Shown: one piece after another, positions 61,977-64,000 of the stretch
Position numbering within the stretch: the first letter of the stretch is position 1
Layout: each line of letters begins with the position of its first letter
Position numbers and translations under genes: made by a program
The notes under the pieces: generated by a model
What the model was told of the DNA's origin: nothing
The model's input: the letters and a program-made list of their open reading frames with translations, nothing else
Database searches by the model: none
From: Betaproteobacteria bacterium
Lineage (GTDB): Bacteria > Pseudomonadota > Gammaproteobacteria > Burkholderiales > SG8-39
Length of the DNA stretch: 64,000 bases
Direction of reading: 5' to 3'
NCBI GenBank assembly: GCA_009693235.1
Contig: SHXR01000004.1
Location: forward strand, 1 to 64,000

Positions 61977-62624
61977 TCATGGCAGCAACAGCGAATCGCG
62001 CCAGCCGCCGGTGACATCGCGCAGGCGCCCGTTCTGATCAAACTGGACGGTATAACGCACCCAACGGTTGGACATATAGGTCCATTCGGCGGCATTGAGC
62101 GAGCTGTTGGTATGGGCAGGCGGAATCCCCAGCGTCATCACGACCTGCTCCTTGGTCATGCCGCGCATCAGCTTCCCTGCTTTGATGGCGTTTTGCACCG
62201 CAGGTTGGGAGGTCTTCAATTTGGCATTCGGATCCTGCGCCACCAGCACTTTCTTGAGCCAAACCTCGGTCGGCTCGGCACGGACGCCGAATTCATTGCT
62301 CAATCGGAAGCACTTGCCGTCGATTTCAATGCTCGCGACACTGCGACTGGTGCCGAGATGCTTCACGGGCGTTCCGGCAGGGATGATGCGCCCGACCAGA
62401 TAGCCGCCATCACTCAGCCAGTCGGTCTCGGTACGAATATTGCAGCAAAGGTAAAGCGGCTGCGCGCTCGGCGGTACGGGCGCCGGGGCGCTCGCGGGAG
62501 CCTTCGCAGCAGGGATCGCTGGCGAAAAGGACGGCGCCGGCGTTGCAGGCGCTTGATCAGTGCCCGACCGGCACCCGGTAATGAGGGTCACCGCTGCAAT
62601 ACCGACCAACAGTCCTTTGCGCAT
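61977..62624 (-). CDS. Lipoprotein of unknown function
   Basis: 215 residues. MRKGLLVGIAAVTLITGCRSG has a lipobox ITGC, so it is anchored in the envelope. A long Pro/Ala linker (about 25-55) leads to a folded part with LYLCCNI near its start and a C-terminal GMTKEQVVMTLGIPPAH..WTYMSNRWVRYTVQFD, reminiscent of SmpA/OmlA-type modules. The ATG at 62624 with AAGGAG 8 bases upstream is preferred over GTG/ATG at 62633/62630. A GC-rich hairpin (61940-61961) lies after its stop. Confidence 0.75.
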   Translation of the reverse strand: MRKGLLVGIAAVTLITGCRSGTDQAPATPAPSFSPAIPAAKAPASAPAPVPPSAQPLYLCCNIRTETDWLSDGGYLVGRIIPAGTPVKHLGTSRSVASIEIDGKCFRLSNEFGVRAEPTEVWLKKVLVAQDPNAKLKTSQPAVQNAIKAGKLMRGMTKEQVVMTLGIPPAHTNSSLNAAEWTYMSNRWVRYTVQFDQNGRLRDVTGGWRDSLLLP

Positions 62625-62687
62625 GATCATCACTCCTTAAGGAAATGCTGATTAAGCTATCCCGCGTAATCAGCGTGCTCAAATATT

Positions 62688-62712
62688 CAGGGAGTTACTT
62701 GCAGGGAGTTAC
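62688..62712. repeat. Direct repeat upstream of lipoprotein gene
   Basis: CAGGGAGTTAC occurs twice, at 62688-62698 and 62702-62712, 14 bases apart from start to start. It lies about 65 bases before the minus-strand lipoprotein gene, where a regulator could bind, next to a hairpin GGGGC-CGA-GCCCC (62715-62727). Confidence 0.35.
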
Positions 62713-62743
62713 GAGGGGCCGAGCCCCCTTGTTCAGTGATTCC

Positions 62744-64000
62744 TTAGTCGGAAAAGTCTCTCAATACCCGGCCCGCACGCCCGCAATCGGCAATCAGCCC
62801 CTGCCCGTCAACCGCTCGGACGCCATTGACCCACACACCATACAATCCTACCGCCGGCGTGTGCACTCTGCTCGCTCCAGCCGGCAAATCGGCGACCCGG
62901 CGCTTTTCGCCGCGCCCGACCGTGGCCGGATCAAACAACATCATATCGGCCCAAGCGCCCGGCGTCAGATGCCCACGGTCCTTGATGCGATAGACACCGG
63001 CCGTCCGGCAGGTCACCAGATGCACCGCTTGCTCGAGCGTCAAATCACCCCGCTCGCGGACCCAGTGTCCGTAGAGATGCATGCCGAATCCGGCATCGCA
63101 TAGAAACGACAGATGGGCGCCGGCATCGGACAATGCGACCGCCGAATGCGGATGCGTGAGCAGTTTCCTCACCGCCGTTTCGTCGGTATTAAAGAGCTTG
63201 CATTCGACCATCGCGTCGAGTTCGCCGTCCAAGCCCCAATCGAAGAGCCAATCGAACGGATCTTTCCCCGCCGCCTTGGCGAGTGCCGTAACGTTCTTGC
63301 CGACGAAATCGCGATGCTTGGGGTTCTTCGCCTCGCGGATCGTCATATGCGCCAGCGAATGATAGGAAAATCGATTGGGCACCGTTTTCGCGTTCGCTTC
63401 CACCTTCACCGCGGCGCGGAATTCTTTGGACGCCAAGACCTGCGCAAACGCCTCGCTCCCTTCGGCTTCGATCGCCGGTCGCCAGGAAAGGAATGCTTCC
63501 AGCGGATAGGGATGCCGCAGCACAAACTCCATGCCAAGTGCAAAGCAACCCACCTGCCCCCACAACTCGTGTCCCCGCCCTCTTGCCGCGCTGATTTCCT
63601 CAAATTCGCTGAACACCCGCGTCGGATCATTCGGATCGACAAACATCGCGGCAATCATCACCGGTCGCCGGTTGCTTGCGGCAATTTTCTCCAGCCATGG
63701 AACGGTGGTCTTCATGCCCTTGGTCAGCATGAAAACGCCTTTGCCCGCCTCTCCTAGGGCGCCGGTGAGCTCCATCATCTCGTGTTCATCGGCCAGACGC
63801 GATGGCATCGGAATACCGTTCTCGCCATTGTGCTGTTCCAGGGTGGAGCTGGCAAACCCGCAGGCGCCCACTTGCATCGCCTCTTTGACGATCGCTTTCA
63901 TCTGCGCGACTTCGGCACGCGTCGCGCTCCTCGCCGATGATTCCGCGCCGAGTACATAGGTCCGCACCGATGAATGACCCACGAACGACGCGACGTTGGG
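62744..64000 (-). CDS. N-acyl-D-amino-acid deacylase/D-aminoacylase (partial)
   Basis: At least 418 residues, with the 5' end beyond the window. D-aminoacylase-family metal amidohydrolase. GFASSTLEQHNGENGIPMPSRLADEHEMMELTGAL is the start of the visible conserved core. Later are HSLAHMT, LTHPHSAVALSDAGAHLSFLCDAGFGMHLYGHWV, the metal and catalytic segment, and HLTPGAWADMMLFDPATVGRG, the C-terminal amidohydrolase module. Members deacylate N-acyl-D-amino acids or act on related ring amides. The start codon is not in the window. Confidence 0.85.
   Translation of the reverse strand, partial: PNVASFVGHSSVRTYVLGAESSARSATRAEVAQMKAIVKEAMQVGACGFASSTLEQHNGENGIPMPSRLADEHEMMELTGALGEAGKGVFMLTKGMKTTVPWLEKIAASNRRPVMIAAMFVDPNDPTRVFSEFEEISAARGRGHELWGQVGCFALGMEFVLRHPYPLEAFLSWRPAIEAEGSEAFAQVLASKEFRAAVKVEANAKTVPNRFSYHSLAHMTIREAKNPKHRDFVGKNVTALAKAAGKDPFDWLFDWGLDGELDAMVECKLFNTDETAVRKLLTHPHSAVALSDAGAHLSFLCDAGFGMHLYGHWVRERGDLTLEQAVHLVTCRTAGVYRIKDRGHLTPGAWADMMLFDPATVGRGEKRRVADLPAGASRVHTPAVGLYGVWVNGVRAVDGQGLIADCGRAGRVLRDFSD

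Overview
This GC-rich window reads like the chromosome of a free-living betaproteobacterium, most likely from the Burkholderiales. Three things point there: seven separate Bug/TctC-type periplasmic solute receptors, a System I (ccm) cytochrome c maturation set, and many small catabolic gene clusters on both strands. The taxonomic assignment is inference. No rRNA or tRNA genes, CRISPR arrays or intact transposases were seen. The left edge carries what may be the terminal repeats of an IS21-like element.

Region by region. Positions 0.2-5 kb hold an acyl-CoA ligase, a Bug receptor, an enoyl-CoA hydratase-family enzyme close to hydroxycinnamoyl-CoA hydratase-lyase, a cupin, and a class II aldolase-like gene with an in-frame TAG. 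Positions 5-10 kb hold msrA and a class II (B12-dependent) ribonucleotide reductase whose active-site cysteine is preceded directly by a 379-residue LAGLIDADG intein. Positions 10-23 kb carry a sulfurtransferase, two tandem Bug genes, a secreted hypothetical protein, a PLP trans-sulfuration enzyme with an in-frame TGA, and a mostly minus-strand set of hydrolase, MDR reductases, SMP-30 lactonase, two cupins, a DHDPS-family lyase and an ornithine cyclodeaminase-like enzyme. Positions 23-33 kb look like an aromatic-acid module: a Rieske oxygenase alpha/beta pair, an SDR dehydrogenase, a Liv-type ABC importer with an extradiol-type VOC protein inside its operon, and a VanA-like Rieske oxygenase. 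Positions 33-40 kb hold a decayed DUF3500 gene, a PPOX protein, a prephenate dehydratase-like protein, a VOC protein, a NitT/TauT-type ABC importer, and a PIN toxin whose Phd-type antitoxin has lost its middle. Positions 40-47.5 kb hold a phthalate 4,5-dioxygenase-like oxygenase with a Gfo/Idh-family dehydrogenase, then a plus-strand operon Bug - CoxL-like molybdenum hydroxylase - Bug - cupin.

Positions 47.5-55.5 kb carry a complete cytochrome c maturation set broken into ccmABCD (plus strand) and ccmEFGHI (minus strand). Between the two halves lie two unrelated C-terminal gene fragments that abut head to head. The right end (55.7-64 kb) has two more Bug genes, an SDR without the usual catalytic residues, an RlmN/Cfr-like radical SAM methyltransferase, a second PPOX protein, a chromate transporter, a lipoprotein and a partial N-acyl-D-amino-acid deacylase.

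Most genes serve uptake and oxidation of aromatic or other organic acids. No ferredoxin or ferredoxin reductase for the three Rieske oxygenases is present here, and neither are TctA/TctB membrane partners for the Bug proteins or FeS and FAD subunits for the CoxL-like protein; all must be encoded elsewhere if these systems work. The window also shows an unusual number of broken genes: three in-frame nonsense codons, each explicable by one C-to-T change, one frameshift, one internally deleted antitoxin and two truncated fragments. Either this genome is shedding catabolic genes or the assembly has errors; reads would decide.
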